The notes beneath the pieces were generated by a model. It saw nothing but the letters and a program-made list of their open reading frames with translations, did no database searches and had not been told where the DNA came from. From positions 106,330,087 to 106,394,086 of the forward strand of contig CM043964.1 in the NCBI GenBank assembly GCA_014529385.2: DNA of 64,000 nt, written 5' to 3'. Numbering within the stretch: position 1 is the stretch's first letter; each line of letters opens with the position of its first letter. A program made the translations under genes and the position numbers. Origin of the DNA: Adiantum capillus-veneris (Eukaryota; Streptophyta; Polypodiopsida; Polypodiales; Pteridaceae). Positions 11,329 through 22,852 of this stretch are shown piece after piece.

Positions 11329-12240
11329 CTATCTTCTCGATTTCTGGTTTGAAAAGTCAAAAAACTTTTCCTCCCCTCGTTTCATGAGTAGTTTATCTCT
11401 CACATGTTCTTTTTCGGACCCCGAATCATCTGAAGTAGCTGAATGTTCTTCTAACTCATCTATTGCATCATAGTAGAGGTCTGAAAAGACTTGTTGAGCT
11501 TTCATCAAGTCCTTGGATTCTTGAATCTCGTCTTCAATGTGAAGGGTTGAAATCATTTGTATGGGAATTATGTCATAGCCATCCTCATTGCAAAATTGAG
11601 TAGGCATAGATGTATTTACACATACATCCATTGTTGCTAAAATTTGAGTCCACTCAAATGGCTCAAACAAATGCTCTGGAAAGGGTTCAGGTACATAGGC
11701 TTCATCTGTGCAATCCCTTTCTATGATACATTCTTTTCTTTTTAAGCTCCCATTTTTTGAGGCTCCGTACATCCAAATAGGTGTGTCTTTGTTCAACCAA
11801 GATGGAAGCTTAGTGTCGGCCGAAGAGAATGAATCGAATTCTTGTATGGGTGTTTTCATGACATCTCTATAAGTGTGATCTTTTAGATTAACCCTTATTA
11901 TTGATCCCACTTGCTTCAAGTACAAATAATTGTTTCCCCAATCCTGGATAAGTTGTATTTGTAGCATGAAAGGTCTTCCCAAGATGATTTTGTAAGTGAG
12001 TTTCTTTCCAAAGTCCACTATGGCAAAAGTGTGTTGATATTCAGTTCCACAGGAATTACTATCACTTTTTCAAGCAGTCCTAAGGGTCTTTCGATGTGTC
12101 CATCAGCCAATTGAAATTTCATCCAAGTTTGTATAATGGCTGGTTGTCCCCATGATTCCCATACTGCTTTTGTGGCTAGCCTCACTATCCAGTATTGCCA
12201 TGGTTTCTATATCATTATATCTCAATGGAAGGGTTGTGTT
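11329..12240 (-). pseudogene. Retropepsin region of element B
   Basis: Retropepsins cut the gag-pol polyprotein. Here the minus strand reads MAILDSE near 12190, where family members have an LDSGAG active site; a small deletion and frame shift follow at once. In the other frame ATKAVWESWG and then KFQLADGHIERPLGLLEK are visible, then IILGRPFMLQIQLIQDWG (about 11980). Downstream come RVNLKDHTYRD, ASKNGSLKR and PFPEHLFEPFEWTQILAT, shared almost motif for motif with element Y. The active site is therefore destroyed, but the domain is clear. The piece at 11329-12018 is one open frame. Confidence 0.8.
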
Positions 12241-12740
12241 TCCTTCTTTCCCTTAGTAGTATTCTCTGACTTTGTTCATTGAAACATATCTAATCTCTTT
12301 GTTATCCAATTCGTGTTTCAAATTTTCCAATTTTTTTACGATTAGCCCTGTTATCCCCACCTTCTCTAGAGTTTTCTGTAGATCATTCCATAAATATGGT
12401 GTGATTTTTAACAGTTCTCCTAAAGTAAGAGTGCATTAAATGGGTGTAGACATGATTGAATGGATGTTGTCTACTTCTAGGGTCTAATTCACTCTTTTTA
12501 TCTGAGTGTTTTACACACTATGGATTCATCTTTGTTATCTCCCAAATAAGAGGGTGGTGTTTTTAAAGTCAATGGTTTAGACATTCCTGAAGCTTCAGAA
12601 CCGCAATCCCCATAAAAGGATTGTACATCCATGCCCATATCAGGAGGTAGATTGTCTAACGAAACTTCCTCTATAGGAGCTGACTTCAGAGTTAAGCTCC
12701 CATCATTAATATCTCTAGCTTTTTCCCATAAGTGTCTTGG
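12241..12740 (-). other. Decayed segment between nucleocapsid linker and protease of element B
   Basis: About 500 bases with no open frame of useful length on either strand. Position and composition suggest decayed polyprotein; I recognise no motif in it. Confidence 0.4.
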
Positions 12741-13145
12741 CTAGTCTTCTTCTATGAATGGAATTCCGTCTAAGGCATCTTTGTTGTCCGCCACTATAAG
12801 TTCTGGCTCTTTTGTTTCAAGGTGGGGTTCTACCACCACTTCGGATTTTTCTTTACTGGTTCCTACCACAAGCTCTTCAGGTTTTGCCATACTCTCGAGC
12901 TTGGGTTTTTGTTTTTCCAGCATCTCTTGAGTAATTCTTACCAAATTTTGATAAGCTTCAAGCTTAGCTGCTTCCATGTCTGGAGAAGGATAGTTTTTCC
13001 ATTTGTTTTTCATGTTTTGGCCTGCTTTAAGTCCCGCTTGGTAAGCTTCCAAGGCTGCATTAGTTGGCTCAAAAATTTTGTCTAGCAAAATTAATCCTCC
13101 AGACTTCATTGTGGTTTCCTTGATTTCGCTTCCAGTTTCTTTCAC
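12741..13145 (-). pseudogene. Gag-protease linker of element B
   Basis: A 134-codon open piece on the minus strand with LILLDKIFEPTNAALEAY, then a Lys/Glu/Pro-rich tail. The counterpart in element Y (about 51740-51940) has a similar layout, with VEKVHEPLDTLMRAYEA and NYPSPDMEA-like strings (YPNAELEKQRLE in Y). That supports common descent of the B and Y polyproteins. Function unknown; probably a helical spacer. Confidence 0.55.
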
Positions 13146-13654
13146 TTTTTCCTGGAATAGTTTCTTTGTTTTCTCCTCAATTTCAGCTCTTTGTTTCTGT
13201 TTTTTGATCTCATACCTTTTGCTTCTGCTTCTCTTGGTCTTTTGAAAGAAAATTTTAGTATTCTCCGAATCATCAAAGGAGTTATGTTTCTTTTTGTTAG
13301 CTTGGGCTCTAGTGATACCTTGATTGGAACAATTGGTTCACTCTCAGATGAGCTACTAGGTATCACTTGGACTACGTTCACTACTGTTTTACCCTTGTTT
13401 AAAGGATTTTTTGGACAATATTCAGGGAAGTGTCCTCCCTTTTTGCAACATTGTATACAATAAGCTTCAACTGGCTTAAGGTTCTTGTCAGGCTCTAGGC
13501 ATTCATTTTTCCAATGATCATCTACACCACACTTATGACAGTTTCCAGTTCTTGGCTTAATCATGGGTCTTACCATCGGAGGTCTAACACCTTGATTAGC
13601 TACATAGTACATCGGTGCAAGCTCTGGTGTAGTATAAGTCACGGGTTCTTCCAT
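13142..13654 (-). pseudogene. Nucleocapsid region of element B with two zinc knuckles
   Basis: The minus strand encodes CHKCGVDDHWKNEC (CX2CX4HX4C, the standard zinc knuckle) at about 13540-13499 and CIQCCKKGGHFPEYC (one residue longer before His) downstream. Zinc knuckles bind the element RNA during packaging. A Lys/Arg-rich tail follows (13142-13260). The frame is open for 170 codons. The first knuckle has standard spacing, unlike those of X and Y. Confidence 0.8.
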
Positions 13655-13675
13655 TGGTGGTGGATGTGAATTATA

Positions 13676-15541
13676 TCAGTCTCCTTCTACCATTACTGTA
13701 GATGGACTAGGCTCAACATCATAGGGTGTAACATGCACTAGAGCTTGGTCATCTATGACTCCCTCTGAATGCATGTACTTTACAAGCACTGCATTGTGTC
13801 CCGGATATGGAGGTTGTTGACCCAACACAGGCAGAGGTCTTTCCATACCCATCGGTGGTCTTTGAGCTGGGACCATATTAGGCTGATATCTGTACATGGG
13901 TTGTCCTTGTGGTCTCATAAGCACATATTGAACATTTCCATCATACTTTGGTTGGTAATAGCACTCATTGGTCTCATGGTTGGTCCATTTACCTTCGATT
14001 GCACACCATTTCTTTGGCCTAATTCGTTGTCCCTGTTGAGGTATCCCTTGCCGTGGTCCTCTCATAGGTGCTTTTTGCATGTTATTCATCATTTTGTTCA
14101 TCCTTTTGAGCATGTCTTCTATGGCTGAAAGTGGTGGTGTAGCAGCCGCTCCCACTTATGCTGGTTTGGTGGGTGTTGTTTTCCTCGCTTTGGTTATCCT
14201 TAGGGACATCTTCTTCATTGAAAATATCACAATTGTCTCCTAAGTCAATAGCATCTAACACACACTCTTCTAGGGTCATATGCTTCTTGCTATACAATAT
14301 AGCATTAAGTTCTTTGTTTAGCAAACCCTCTAGAAACAATGATACTAGTCTTTCTTCTGCAGGTATCTCTAGCTCTAGGCATCTTGCAGTGTATTGTTTT
14401 ATTCTAGTTGCACCATCCCTAACAAACTCACCTTGTTTCTGTTTGAAGATATAGATTTGAGCTACAGTATTGTGTTTGATCCCCGTTTTGGAATAAGCAG
14501 CTATAAATCCTTGAGCTAATGTATTTAAGTCCATGATTGACCTTGGTGGAATGTTTTGGAACCATGTCAGTGCTTTTCCTTCTGATGTCATTCCAAATCC
14601 CTCGAATTTGCATTCTGCTCTTAGCACTTGCTTAAAGCTTGCTAAGTGGTCGTATGGATCCCCAGATCCACTGTATCTTCTGACCCATTTTTGAAAATTA
14701 GCTGGTCTAACATGTCTATTTGGTTCAACTCTCGGTCTCTTGGCAGTTGGTCCTGTTCCGAGTCCTTCAAACCAGTCTATTGGAAATAGTGACTCATGTA
14801 ATTCTAGACTGGCTTTAGTGTCACCCGGTTTCCTTCGTGATAAGGTGGTTTTTTGTTTTTTAATATTACTCTCAAAAGATCTCTTGCGGAGCTCATCTCT
14901 TGGAATAGTTTCGGGTCATTGGCCCAATATCCAATCCCTTATGGAGTACCCTTGGTATTTGGTTTGTTCCACCTTCTTAGGAGTCATCATAACAAAATTA
15001 TTGTTATAACAATCCCTAAATAGGTAGGTTGGTAGATTTGCTGAACCCTTGTCTTTGATTTTGAAGATATAGATGATCTTCATGGGGTGTTAACTGTCTT
15101 GATTTGGCATGCGAAGTCCATAGAAGATCTTTGACGTTTCTACCTACCAACAATAGACTCCGATCCTAGGATTATCCGTACTAAGTCGTTTCAGAGGCTT
15201 CAAATAAACTTGATCGTATCCCTAGAATTCTAAAGTTGGTGGTCCTTCTTTTGCTGCCATATCTGGAATTATGGTATTTACCTCTAACCCCTTTTGTATA
15301 TCACGTCAGGATTTTCAACTTGTAAATACTGAGTTCCGATTTTATCTATGTACATTTTTCCTTGTTTGTTTGCCTTGATTTCCTCTTCAAACTCTATGCC
15401 ATAGTCATCAATGCGAATAGCATACTCTTCATTAGGATCCAAGTAAACCTGAGCTCCATGGCGATTAGTCTTATAAAAAGAGAGTATGTGCTTATATTGC
15501 ATTGTCATTCCGGTTTCTGAATGAGTCGAATAGGAAGACAT
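13676..15541 (-). pseudogene. Gag of element B
   Basis: The capsid-type domain is best seen at 14082-14627 on the minus strand: FEGFGMTSEGKALTWFQNIP, then FKQKQGEFVRDGATRIKQY and LVSLFLEGL, typical of plant gypsy gag. The N-terminal end may be the ATG at 15541 (MSSYSTHSETG). Several stops interrupt 14630-15280. After the capsid domain comes a Pro/Gln/Met-rich stretch and WCAIEGKWTNHETNECYY (about 14010-13955), a Cys/His motif whose counterpart occurs in Y at about 50738-50797. Gag forms the particle that packages RNA. The gene is dead by stops and frame shifts. Confidence 0.8.
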
Positions 15542-17665
15542 TTCAGATGTTGATTATGAAAAAGTGTCTGAGACTTCGTCAAAGATAGTGTCCAAGTGCT
15601 CGCCTTGATTCACACTCTCTTCGGTGGATACTCTACTAGCGGTCTCTCCAAATATGCCTTGGTTTCCTAGTATACGACCAGATCTAAGGTTCATATAGAC
15701 TTGTGAAGCCCTTGATAGAGTACATACCGTCGGAGTGACTTGTTGTCAGCTTCTTCCACTTGACCTGATTGCAACTTATGTCAAGCTTTGAATTTCTTAT
15801 TTGCAACCTGATTCTTGTATCAATTTTGATCAAGTTAGCTATTCTTTCACAAAGAGTGTACAATTTTTTGCTAACTAGTGTGACTAGTCTATGTGTATCA
15901 CTTCAAATCGAGTTAAGTGAGGCAACAATTGCGACTTTCAGATTCTACTTTTGCAAAAAGCCAAAGGACTAATCTGCAACCTAGAAATTGAGTGAACATG
16001 TACCAATTTGGATCCGATTGAACCTAACATTGCCCGGTGGCCTTGTATTACGTTGGTCTAACACTGTACAAGTTCAAAAGTCAAAAAGTCTGTCTATGTG
16101 TATCATTACTAAATAATCGCGATTATTTACTTTTCTCAAATTTTTACACTTTTTGGCTTGTTTTGCCAATATGCAACTTGTTAAGGTCTCTGGAAAAGTT
16201 TCACTAAGTTTGAACAAAATTTGTTCAAGTTATCAACTGTTTTGTATCTGCAGACTCAGTTTTCAAGAATCTGGGTTAAGTCTCACTTTTGTGATCTAAA
16301 TTTCACCAAAATTGATTTCTGTAGTCTACTTGATATGCTTGACCTTGTGGCATATTCAAATGTGCAAGAATATCAAATTTTGTAGCAGATGTAAATAATC
16401 GCGATTATTTACTCATGCTATTTTTTTGTAAGTTTTTGTCACAATCTTGACACAGATTTGTTAAGAAGCTTAACTTAAGCTCCCTAGCCAAGTTTCATCA
16501 AGTTTGGATAATTTTTATTCAAATGGTCAACAATATTGTGTCCGCAGACTCACTTTGCATATTTGGCCACAATTTTCAATTCAATGATCCAAATCTTACC
16601 AGATTTGATTTATGGGCTTAATATAGTATGCTAAAACTAGTGGTATGTTGGTTTGATCCAAAAAGTTGAAAAATGGGACAAAAGTAAATAATCATGATTA
16701 TTCACTTTTGGTAAATTTTTGCATCTTTTTGGTCAAATGAGCACGTACATTTGTTTATCACATTAATATAAGCCTATGAGTCAAGTTTCATTGAGTTTGA
16801 ACAAAATTTTCTCAATTTACGCTCAAGTTCTTGAAAGTCCGTTAGAATTCAGTTTTTACCAAGTTTTTGGTCAGTTTGGTGATCCAAATTCTATGGGCCT
16901 TTACAAAAGATGTTTGTACACATACATAGAGTCTCTGGTATCAACTTTGGTCACTTTTGAGCTGAAAGAAAATAAGCGTGATTATTTACTTCAGGCCTAA
17001 AATGAGCACTTTTTTGAACTTTTTCCCTGGACAGTCTTTTCATGAGCTATTTTAAGCCTCTAAGTCAAGTCAAAACTTAATTTGGCGTTAAATATCAAGA
17101 AAAAGTAAATAATCTGAGTTTTTGAAAATTTTTGAAATTTTTACCTCAATGTGTTCTTAAGCTTACCCACTGGTTCATACAACTTTTAAAGCATGCTCTC
17201 CAGTCAGATTCAGTGGTTGACAATCTTTTGGTGCTATTTCTAGCTGTAGACCTAAAATTATGCAACTTCACATAAACAACACACAATTGATTCTTTTGAA
17301 TAGAGCAATGTTATGAGATTCCACTTCGGATTCTACTTACCCTACTCCTAGGCTCTACAGCGATGGGGTTGTGAAAAGTGTTCATAAACACTCATTTTCT
17401 TGTTTTTTATGGGTTTTTGAGCTTTGATCTTAAGACTTGTTCGTCCATCAATCATTCTCAAAATCTTAATCTAATTCTACAATCCTACAATCCTAAAAGG
17501 TACTTAGCAAGTACAACCTACTTCCAAGCTACCTCTACACAACAAAAGATGACAATCTTAAGCTATGCGGTTTTAAAAAGAAAGTTTTTACTCTAGGAGC
17601 TCCTAGAGAAAGTCAAAGGATAACTTCACAAGACGCTCGTGTTTTTTCCCTAGTTTAGGTCTCTT
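15542..17665 (-). other. Untranslated leader of element B
   Basis: About 2.1 kb between the primer site and gag without coding signal. It consists largely of a degenerate ~280-290-bp repeat. The phrase TTTCA(C/T)(T/C)(A/G)AGTTTG recurs at about 16200, 16490 and 16785, and each unit carries a palindrome. Small open frames here are chance. Confidence 0.65.
16110..17114. repeat. Array of CGCG-centred palindromes in the element B leader
   Basis: Perfect palindromes with half-site GTAAATAATCG stand at 16391-16412 (22 bp), and with the outer base changed at 16110-16129 (20 bp). A variant with a CATG centre lies at 16685-16706, a degenerate one at 16969-16991, and a half-site at 17105-17114. Spacing is about 280-295 bp for the first four. 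A further half-site (ATCACGATTATTAAC) lies in the LTR near 18001. Confidence 0.8.
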
Positions 17666-17688
17666 CGATCCTTGACAGCGGCATCAAA
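17666..17688 (-). promoter_or_regulatory. Primer binding site of element B
   Basis: On the minus strand, directly after the LTR end ACA, the sequence TTTGATGCCGCTGTCAAGGA resembles the tRNA-Asp primer site of Athila/Tat elements (TGGCGCCGTTGCCGGGGA) with several changes. Its place between LTR and leader supports the call. Confidence 0.55.
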
Positions 17689-18575
17689 TGTGGAACGGGT
17701 GTCTAACTCACTCCTATTGCAAACATAGCGAGAACCACGAATATACTTGTCAATCCATAGGACGAAGCTGACTTGACTAGTGCATAGAGGCTACAAGAGG
17801 TTCTCTTGGAAAACAACAAACAACTCGCATCTAACTCAAGCTACACTCAGATGACAGAAATCACCAAAAGCTAGTCGCTCATCAACAAACAAATCACATC
17901 CGTTACAGCATCAAATGACATCCAAATGTTATGAAACTTCTAGGACATGTTTATAAGACCTAAGCACACATGCTTATTGTCTTAAATCTCATGTGTAAAA
18001 ATCACGATTATTAACAACAGTGAGTTTTTGACCTAATGGTTTTGGACTCAAAATGCATCTAAATGCTTAGCAATGATGCCCCAATACCTCGCCTATACTT
18101 AGTTTTTGATTTTAAAGCTTAAATTCCTACTTATGATGAAATTGGGCCACAGGTCGATGACACCAAAAGCTACAAAATACCATGAAATGCTTATATCAAT
18201 GCGTAGAGCTCTTACCTGCAGTTGCAATGCAATAGACTGCACTGCAATGTGACAATTGGGAAGGGACTAGGAAGCACGAGAAGGAGAGAAGTGAGTGCCG
18301 TTAGCTCACGTTGTGTTTCTATTATCCAAAACTTATGAAAAAATTACAAAAATTGGCTTTTATACCTTAGCCAAGGTTTTTGTGGTCAAAACTAATAATT
18401 TGGGAGCTCTAACTAAAGATAGATTGATACAATCTGGAAGCTTGTAGCCCTGGCTCATCAATTACAATGTTCATCTAGAAAGTAGAAATTACGATATTCT
18501 CGATTCATCAAAATAATAAGTGTTTTAACAATGAAAGCTCCAAAAAATGATATCTAGGTTAGCTTGCTGCTAACA
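17689..18575 (-). repeat. 5' LTR of element B
   Basis: The inner edge is fixed by the PBS and by the family copy that starts at 41868 in the same orientation. The match to the other copy runs through 63225-64000, to where the window ends. The outer edge at 18575 is a guess from a minus-strand TGTTAGCAG; it cannot be tested here because no second end is present. Confidence 0.65.
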
Positions 18576-19127
18576 ATGGACTCTTGGGATGTGCAAGCAG
18601 GCAAATACTACTTCTGTACAAGATACAAGTTTTGATAGTACTTGGACAAAAATGATTTGTAATTTTAGAGGATCCAAATGTTTTAAACCTAGTGCCTTAT
18701 CATCTTTGAGTTGAAATTTAGTTGATCCATTGGTTCTATTTTTAAAGCATATTTAAGTAAATACTATGATAGTCTAGTGTTTGTAACTTTTTGTATATTC
18801 ATACGAGCTTTCCATAGTCTTAATATACTAGCATGGTATGCAGCTATGTTTCTATGTTCTAAGGTAAGTGTAAAATAGGTCCATCTGTGAGGGCCATGCT
18901 AGGGACCACCTGCTGTACCATCTCCAAATGGATACACCGTGATCTTCGACATCCCTCCTGCTTGAGACCGACACCAAGACAAGACTCCTCCTGCTCTTCA
19001 ATGCCAACTCAAGGGGGTGATAACATTTACTTTCTCTCATATGGATCCCTTAGCTCCAAAGCACCATTGCTTACCGGTCCAACTTTCCAATCAGTCTCAT
19101 CAGACTACATTCGAACTCAACCTTCCG
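18576..19127. other. Host sequence left of copia element C, no recognised gene
   Basis: About 550 bases between the LTR of B and the target duplication of C. A plus-strand frame from 18887 runs into the C LTR and shows no known motif. The sequence right of C (from 22858) should be its continuation. Confidence 0.4.
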
Positions 19128-19132
19128 GGGTC
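19128..19132. repeat. Target duplication GGGTC, left side of element C
   Basis: GGGTC stands directly before the LTR tip here and directly after the other LTR at 22853-22857. A perfect 5-bp duplication is the footprint of LTR-element integration. Confidence 0.85.
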
Positions 19133-19168
19133 TATGAAGGAATGGATCGTAGGCATGCGTGTGTGTAG

Positions 19169-19248
<80 letters not shown>

Positions 19249-19421
19249 CACAAGGATGTGGGGTGGAGCTCCCAAATCTCCCTGTATGAGCACAGTGTGA
19301 GAATGAGTGAGAGCTCCTTATTTTTTGTATGTATAAAGAATAAGGAGATAAATATGGGCGATCGGACATTGGCCGATGGACACGGGCAAAGCAAGGTGAG
19401 GCACACCGCCTTTACCTAACA
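19133..19421 (-). repeat. 3' LTR of element C
   Basis: On the minus strand it starts TGTTAGGTAAAGGCGG and ends CCTTCATA, one transition from the CCTTCACA of the other LTR. A (GA)n tract fills 19170-19245. An inverted repeat with 13-base arms, one mismatch, lies at 19314-19347. Confidence 0.88.
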
Positions 19422-19623
19422 TTCTCCTGCTAAAGGCTGTGTATCGATAAGTGGTGAGAAGACTAGCCTACAACTAGTATATACAAGAGGTGAGAGAAGA
19501 CGGCTCTCAACTTGTGCCCACTGGCTCAATCCAAACACGTGAGTGCATCTGTAACCGCTCTAGTGGAAATGCAACATGCATACCACTAGGGCTAGAGCCA
19601 CGATGACACTCTTGATGCAGGTA

Positions 19624-20868
19624 TCAAGTGACGACCTGCATGGATCCATAATGCACAATGCCAGTGTCAATCATCACACAACTGACAACTCCCACTACAA
19701 ATGCACCAACCGAATAACCAAGATCAGATCTTGAGACCAAAAGGTTAGACATGAGAGACCTGAAAGCCAATGAAACATGCACTATGTGTGCCAACCTATC
19801 CTTGTCAGCAACCTCAATGCCATATGCATCCTCATTAGGAACCACCTGACTATGCATCACCATGTCAGCATCGTCTGACAAAGGAATATCTGATGAGAAT
19901 GACTACAAAATCAAAAAATCAGTACCACTGCAATCACACACAGTTGTTTGAAGGACACTGTCGCCCTCAAATGTATCAGACGCATCATAGAACAATGCAT
20001 CGATCGTTTCTGGCTCAACTGATGTTACCTCAACTGATGACCGACCAAGTTGTGCATCCCCATAAATACCATTATCTGTGTGAACGTCATCACAAGAGAA
20101 ATGCACAACCTGCTCTCCATTCAACACATCCGCAAAAGAGACACGCCTAGTCTCTTGCTCCAAACATGGCTGCAAATACACAACGACTACACTGCCTTGT
20201 GTGTCAAAAATATGCAAAGGGTATACCAGACCACTCCTAACATCTCTGGCTATCACCAGCGATACCCTATGCATGTGATATGACCGCTCTCCAAGCAGCA
20301 CACAATGTCCACTACTCTGCAAAACTGATGCACTGAAATGGGACTCTGGTTGAGTTTGGCAATAATGTACATCTCGTAGCGTAAGCAATGCACCGCTAGG
20401 TGCACTGCTAGGTAAAGACATGTATACATCTCCAACACCCTCTATGTCACATGCTGAACCATCTATGCATACATCTCCAGCACCCTCTATGTCACATGCT
20501 GAACCATCAACAAACTGCACACAACCAAGTCTCCCACTAGAGAAAGAGAAAAACAAATCACGATGTGGCATCATGTGAAAAACTACATGCTCGTCTAGTA
20601 GAAAACGCATAGACAATGTGCTATTCCAAGACACAAAGTAGTATGAAGGCAAGCTAGACTCAAAAGTGACATGCCCATCACGTGCATACTCTCTAGCATC
20701 TGTCCTCATAGTAGCACCATGCATCTGCCTCTTCCGCTACCTCATACGCCTGAAGCAACGACGCCTAATATGCCCATTGTGGCTGCAATGCCAACATGTT
20801 AGTCGCGATCGTGAGTGAGAACCACCGCTAACCTGAAGTGTCTCCATATCCATGCTAGAACTATAGAA
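19624..20868 (-). pseudogene. Copia zinc knuckle and protease/gag-pre-integrase remnant of element C
   Basis: At 20796-20755 on the minus strand lies a standard knuckle, CWHCSHNGHIRRRC (CX2CX4HX4C), followed by a stop near 20740. The next frame (20724-19903) has FLLDEHVVFHMMPHRDLF, which aligns with the copia protease motif WILDSGASYHMTPHRDLF; the DSG catalytic triad reads DEH. Further on, SVLQSSGHCVLLGE and SLVIARDVRSGLVYPL match the gag-pre-integrase domain. A 45-bp tandem duplication repeats DGSACDIEG. The sequence from about 20130 down to 19624 is open in parts but unrecognised. No active protease is possible. Confidence 0.8.
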
Positions 20869-22531
20869 AACAATGATTGAGATCACAAGACTCTCCCGCC
20901 CGAGAGCAAATCACTGTCCCAAGCAAAGAAGGTGAGCAAACGATGAAGCTCACTTCATAATTTCGACAGAGTCTCCTCTGAAATTGGAGCAAAAAACTTA
21001 ATAGTAAATTGCAATGGAGACAACAACAAATGCCCAAATGGCCAATCCGGAAATGTACTCGTCTAAAATCACCTCACAAAGTCATATATAGAGCCAAACC
21101 GCTCTAGCCGGAGTATCACTCAACGACGCCACACATGATATACATGTGTGATTGAAAAACTGCTGTACCAAAATGTGTGAATGAATGAACAATGTGCCAA
21201 AAAACCGTAGCATACACAACCAGTGTAAAAGTGGGAGTCAAAACTCAACCATTATCAAGAGTAACAAGAATTGTACTTGTAGAGTAACCCATGCTCGTGT
21301 ATGGTTGAAAAATATGCTTGCAAATCAGCCCCAAGATAGCCTCAAATTCAGCTCTCAAATAGCTAAAGAAACAGGTCACAACCATGTCGCAAATTAGCTT
21401 ACAATTGAGCTATACATAGGCACCTGCAAAGAGGGAATGATGGCTGAAAAATTCAGGTCACAAATGACCCTCAAACTTGCTTGTAAACTTGTAAATGTGA
21501 GATATAATCTCGATCACAAACTATCAGAGAGAAAATTCTGGATACACATAAATCATGGCGAGAATCTAGGAAAAATCTGGCAAAGTTTTCCCTAAAAACT
21601 AAGCAAAAACTCAAGTACAATCTCTACCATAAACCATAACACTACTCAATGTCAACAATGAGTAGAAATTCCAAAATGGCTCCACATTTTCACATACAAT
21701 CCGCACTTAATGTACATCAATGGAGTGACCGCGCATAAGCAAGCGCCAAAAGAGTTGCAATCCAAAAACTTGATCATGCAAAAACAATGCTCTCAAGAGA
21801 GCTCATCGATACTTGAAAGCGCTCGCCAAAATGCATGTACAATGGGCATCAACCATGCACCATAATCACATGAAAATCCATTCGCAAAGACCATGAATCC
21901 GAGCACAAATCATTGCCAAAGTATCCTTTGAAAACCTGTGAAAGAAGCTCCACCTGTGTGCTCCTAAAACCGTGTCTCTCAAGAGACCACTGCAATGGTG
22001 TGTGAACGCCTACGTACTTTGTTGCCAAATCTACCAAAAACCCTCAAACCACAAGCTCTCTAGCTCAGAATTTACGCACCCACTTGGAGCATCTTTCGTG
22101 CTTCGAAAAGTGCATCAAACTCGCACACTATGCGAAAACAGAAAACCTGTAATTTCTGTATGCAGTCATTCTGAGTTGAATATTAGCAAAACAGTGAGGA
22201 ATTTACAAAAAGTTTCTTCTGCAAAGTTGTAGACCACATCGAGAAGGATATTTAGATCTGTCTTCTACAAGGAGAAAAACAAATATGAAAATAGTGCTAT
22301 TGCGCACACAGTTTTTAGGGCAACACCTTTACTTACACAATCTTCCACACTCCTTACTGAGCTTCCACAAGAGCATAAATCACTCTCAATTGAGCTCACA
22401 AGCTCCCATTGCATTCTCACAAAGCTTCCAAGCTTTCTTGATCTCTCCACCGCCACCAAGCTCAAGCCGCCATAGCCAAGCTATGTTGCTTATGTCTCAT
22501 TGCGGGAAGCTGTTGTGCACGCGTCGCCAAA
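20869..22531 (-). other. Internal region of element C without recognised gag
   Basis: Small frames only. The segment 21935-22260 is, on the minus strand, clearly similar to 56403-56765 on the plus strand within element Y. The copia gag domain expected here is not visible to me. Confidence 0.5.
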
Positions 22532-22543
22532 GCTCTGATACCA
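22532..22543 (-). promoter_or_regulatory. tRNA-iMet primer binding site of element C
   Basis: The minus strand reads TGGTATCAGAGC two bases after the LTR end. This is the classic plant initiator tRNA-Met primer site and fixes the element's orientation. Confidence 0.93.
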
Positions 22544-22545
22544 AT

Positions 22546-22581
22546 TGTGAAGGAATGGATCGTAGGCGTGCGTGTGTGCAA

Positions 22582-22670
<89 letters not shown>

Positions 22671-22852
22671 AGAGCATGACACATGGATGTGGGGTGGAGC
22701 TCCCAAATCTCACTGTATGAGCACAATGTGAGAATGAGTGAGAGCTCCTTATTCTTTGTATGTATAAAGAATAAGGAGATAAATGTGGGTGGCAAGACAC
22801 TGGCCGGCAGACACACGCAAAGCACGATGAGGCATACCGCCTTTACCTAAAA
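22546..22852 (-). repeat. 5' LTR of element C
   Basis: This 307-bp copy matches 19133-19421. It has a (GA)n tract at 22585-22664 and a perfect stem-loop at 22745-22778 (arms CTCCTTATTCTTT, 8-base loop). Its outer tip reads TTTTAGG instead of TGTTAGG. Confidence 0.88.

Larger units (their letters stand above)
8543..18575 (-). mobile_element. Element B: Athila/Tat-like Ty3/gypsy retrotransposon, 3' end missing
   Basis: Read on the minus strand, the order is LTR (18575-17689), primer site (17688-17666), a 2.1-kb leader with palindromes, gag, zinc knuckles, protease, RT, RNase H and integrase. Placing the integrase after RT/RNase H is the Ty3/gypsy order. The phrases DMFAWSYKDL, CQHTIP, WVSPIVVVPK and FLDGFSVYNQ, and the PBS, fit the Athila/Tat branch. 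The coding region is full of stops and frame shifts. The element stops inside the integrase core at 8543, where element A begins; the rest and the 3' LTR are absent from the window. Confidence 0.85.
19133..22852 (-). mobile_element. Element C: short Ty1/copia retrotransposon
   Basis: Two LTRs (22546-22852 and 19133-19421) and a perfect GGGTC duplication define the element to the base; it is 3720 bp long. The minus strand carries an initiator tRNA-Met PBS, one zinc knuckle, a damaged copia protease/gag-pre-integrase region, and then the 3' LTR after a short purine-rich stretch. Integrase, RT and RNase H are absent. About 1.6 kb between PBS and the knuckle shows no recognisable gag. It is either a deletion derivative or a non-autonomous form. 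Confidence 0.88.

Noticed and set aside
19159-19419. Open frames rich in RERERE or LSLSLS around 19071-19419 and 22285-22825
   Set aside because: They are translations of GA/CT microsatellites inside copia LTRs.
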